Position numbers and translations under genes: made by a program. The notes beneath the pieces were generated by a model that worked only from the letters and a program-made list of their open reading frames with translations, had not been told where the DNA came from and searched no databases. Below are positions 22,661 through 24,256 of a stretch of DNA of 24,256 bases, piece by piece. Numbering within the stretch: position 1 is the stretch's first letter; each line of letters begins with the position of its first letter. Source of the DNA: Desulfohalobiaceae bacterium (GTDB lineage: Bacteria; Desulfobacterota; Desulfovibrionia; Desulfovibrionales; Desulfothermaceae); NCBI GenBank assembly GCA_021737525.1, contig JAIPDU010000002.1, forward strand, positions 1 through 24,256. The letters are read 5' to 3'.

Positions 22661-23608
22661 TCACGAGATGGAGGAAGAGGTAAGGGCCATGTGCCAGGAT
22701 ATCACCACCAGAGCCAGGCCCAGCCCTCCGGTCCAAAGGTCCGCTCCGCGCGGCGGAGGCAGAGCCATCCTTCCCACGCTTCCCAGGCCGAGCCCCAGAA
22801 CGACCCCAGAGGCGAATCCGAAAACGTGGCTGGCCACGTCGATGTTCCCTCCGCCGGTGCCCAGCATGGCCAGCAGCCCGAGCCCGGCGCCGACAGGGAC
22901 CAGGCGATCCAGGGGACCTCGCTGCCCCGAGCCCTCCAGGGCCCGCAGCCCGGCCAGTATGCCCACCGCGCCGAACACGGAGGTGGAGAAGCCCAGGGCG
23001 GAATGGCTGTAGTCCTGCACCAGACAGTTGAGCCAGTTGCCGCCAATACCGGCCGCAAGGGTGGCGCTCCAGGCCGTTCCGGGCCCCAGCTCCCGAATGA
23101 GGAACACTAGGAAGACGCTACCCGCGGCGACGTTGCTCAAGAGATGGGTGGGATCCCCGTGCAGGGTGAGGCCGGTGATCAGGCGCCACCACTCGCCCTG
23201 GTGCACCTTCCAGACGTTGACGCTTCCCAGCTCCTTCCAGGGGATGGATTGGTACCCGAAGCCCGCCAGATCCATGGTGGTCAGCTTGTAAAAAATCATC
23301 AGGGCCAGCATGACCCAGAACGTGGCCTCCACTCCGCCGCTCGCCGCCGGGGCGGCGGACTCCCCGGTCTCCGGCTCCTCGTTCTCCCCCTCGAAGGCCT
23401 CGATCTCCTGGACCGCCTCCTCCGCCTGCTCCGGGTCGACCTCGATGCGCCACACGCGGTCCTGTCGTTCCACGGAATGGGGAATGCCCCTGGCCAGGAG
23501 CACCAGGGACCATAGCTCCGCCCTGTCCCGGCTGACCGCGGGACGCACCCGGCTGCGCGCGACCCGGGGGATGATGTCGACACGATGCGGATCCATTGCT
23601 CTGCTCAT
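22661..23608 (-). CDS. rhomboid family intramembrane serine protease
   Basis: Rhomboid protease, 315 residues from the ATG at 23606-23608; an internal ATG at 23594-23596 is also possible and neither has a good ribosome-binding site. The first 95 residues are a soluble domain (RGIPHSVERQDRVWRIEVDPEQAEEA) with an acidic linker. Then follow six or seven membrane helices. The His-x-x-x-Asn oxyanion motif is H155-LLS-N159; the catalytic serine is Ser208 in GFSTSVFG; and the catalytic His is His261 in ASHVFGFASG. The dyad is complete, so it should be active. It starts 10 bp after the upstream binding-protein gene ends. A longer frame continues up to 24145 but is only an overlap in another frame of that gene. 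Confidence 0.88.
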   Translation of the reverse strand: MSRAMDPHRVDIIPRVARSRVRPAVSRDRAELWSLVLLARGIPHSVERQDRVWRIEVDPEQAEEAVQEIEAFEGENEEPETGESAAPAASGGVEATFWVMLALMIFYKLTTMDLAGFGYQSIPWKELGSVNVWKVHQGEWWRLITGLTLHGDPTHLLSNVAAGSVFLVFLIRELGPGTAWSATLAAGIGGNWLNCLVQDYSHSALGFSTSVFGAVGILAGLRALEGSGQRGPLDRLVPVGAGLGLLAMLGTGGGNIDVASHVFGFASGVVLGLGLGSVGRMALPPPRGADLWTGGLGLALVVISWHMALTSSSIS

Positions 23609-23618
23609 GAGGCGGAGG

Positions 23619-24256
23619 CTAGCGTTTATCCTCCGGCGAAAGAAAGCCGTGTCGCGAAAAAACCTCCCGGGCCGCGTCGGAACGCAGGAATCGAAGGAAA
23701 CTGGAGGCGTTCTCCGGATTGGGGCTGCCCTTGAGAGCGGTGGCGTAGTAGCTGATCGCCTCTCTCCGGTCCAGCCCGGGACCGGGGTCGATGCCCTCCA
23801 GGGCCAGGCCCAGGCCTTGGGCCCGCTGGATCTCGGTCCACCACACCGGACCCGCGTCCGCGCTCCCCTCCAGGATCCGCTGCGGGGTCTGCCTGTGGTG
23901 CACGCTGGTCCAGAGCGTGGTTCCCGCGTCCGCCTTGTCCCGCAATACGGCTCTGGCGAGCTCCTCGCCCCCGGCTTGGCGGTACATCTCTTCGATATAC
24001 AGGGCGATGTGCTCCCCCGCCGGGTCCGGCTGCGAGACACGGACATCCTCACGGGCCAGGTCCCGGACTCCGCGGACGGCCCTGGGGTTGCCCTCGGCCA
24101 CCATGATCCCCAAGCGGTTGCGCAGATAGACGAAGGGATCACCATCGCGAACCAGACCCTCCCGGATCAGTATCTGCATGGCCTCTTCGGAAACAGCGGT
24201 ATACACATCCGGCAGGCCCGTCAGCAGGCGCTCCCCGAACCAGGCGCCCCCGGCCA
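23619..24256 (-). CDS. periplasmic substrate-binding protein, ModA/tungstate-like (partial)
   Basis: C-terminal part (about 212 residues) of a solute-binding protein; the frame stays open past the right edge, so the N-terminus and signal peptide are missing. It shows features of molybdate/sulfate-type binding proteins: GIMVAEGNPRAVRGVRDLAREDVRVSQPDP, where the ligand-loop region is expected, and YYATALKGSPNPENASSFLRFLRSDAAREVFSRHGF at the C-terminus, the usual last lobe. The segment SVHHRQTPQRILEGSADAGPVWWTE would line the cleft. No permease or ATPase gene is visible. The anion bound (molybdate, tungstate or another) is uncertain. The GTG at 24204-24206 is an internal codon, not a start. Confidence 0.75.
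   Translation of the reverse strand, partial: AGGAWFGERLLTGLPDVYTAVSEEAMQILIREGLVRDGDPFVYLRNRLGIMVAEGNPRAVRGVRDLAREDVRVSQPDPAGEHIALYIEEMYRQAGGEELARAVLRDKADAGTTLWTSVHHRQTPQRILEGSADAGPVWWTEIQRAQGLGLALEGIDPGPGLDRREAISYYATALKGSPNPENASSFLRFLRSDAAREVFSRHGFLSPEDKR

Noticed and set aside
22661..24145. A 494-residue fusion protein with a rhomboid C-terminus
   Set aside because: The first 180 residues are a different frame of the binding-protein gene and are Arg/Ser/Pro-rich; the rhomboid family N-terminal domain starts near 23608.

Overview
The window is a gene-dense, GC-rich stretch of core bacterial chromosome. Gene content and order point to a sulfate-reducer-type deltaproteobacterium, probably Desulfovibrionales. 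The clues are yceD-rpmF-plsX-fabH-fabG-acpP divergent from rpmB, a stand-alone ferredoxin:thioredoxin reductase catalytic subunit next to a CGHC glutaredoxin, a phenylacetate-CoA ligase, and a short aconitase of the Aquifex type. This placement is an inference from gene content; no rRNA or tRNA gene is present to confirm it.

Layout, left to right. (1) 176-4303, minus strand: YceD, L32, PlsX, FabH, FabG and ACP, the usual link between ribosome supply and fatty-acid/phospholipid initiation, with a good sigma70-type promoter at 4328-4356. (2) rpmB (L28) runs divergently at 4611. (3) 5119-9318, minus: gltX; a redox/Fe-S trio (glutaredoxin, FTR catalytic subunit, NifU-like scaffold); thymidylate kinase; and a YhaM-like OB-fold/HD nuclease. 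(4) surE (+) converges on and overlaps thrC (-), which follows a DUF456 membrane protein. (5) 12676-16854, minus: rpsF-rpsR-rplI-dnaB and a phenylacetate-CoA ligase. (6) A PpiD-like periplasmic chaperone and an aconitase (minus). (7) pyruvate kinase (+). (8) A rhomboid protease and the C-terminal part of an anion-binding periplasmic protein (minus), cut by the right edge.

The genes are mostly ordinary housekeeping genes. The unusual material lies between them. A 140-142 bp palindromic, MITE-like element occurs three times (34-175, 4975-5114, 16041-16180), always in the same orientation. Each copy is flanked by an 8-9 bp direct repeat that contains CTAG and overlaps the TAG stop codon of the gene before it (acpP, gltX, rpsR). 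A second, REP-like palindromic family occurs at 12316-12678 and 21041-21173. A GC-rich hairpin followed by seven T lies inside the 5' coding part of dnaB and looks like an intrinsic terminator or attenuator. I see no CRISPR array, prophage, intact insertion sequence, tRNA or rRNA gene.
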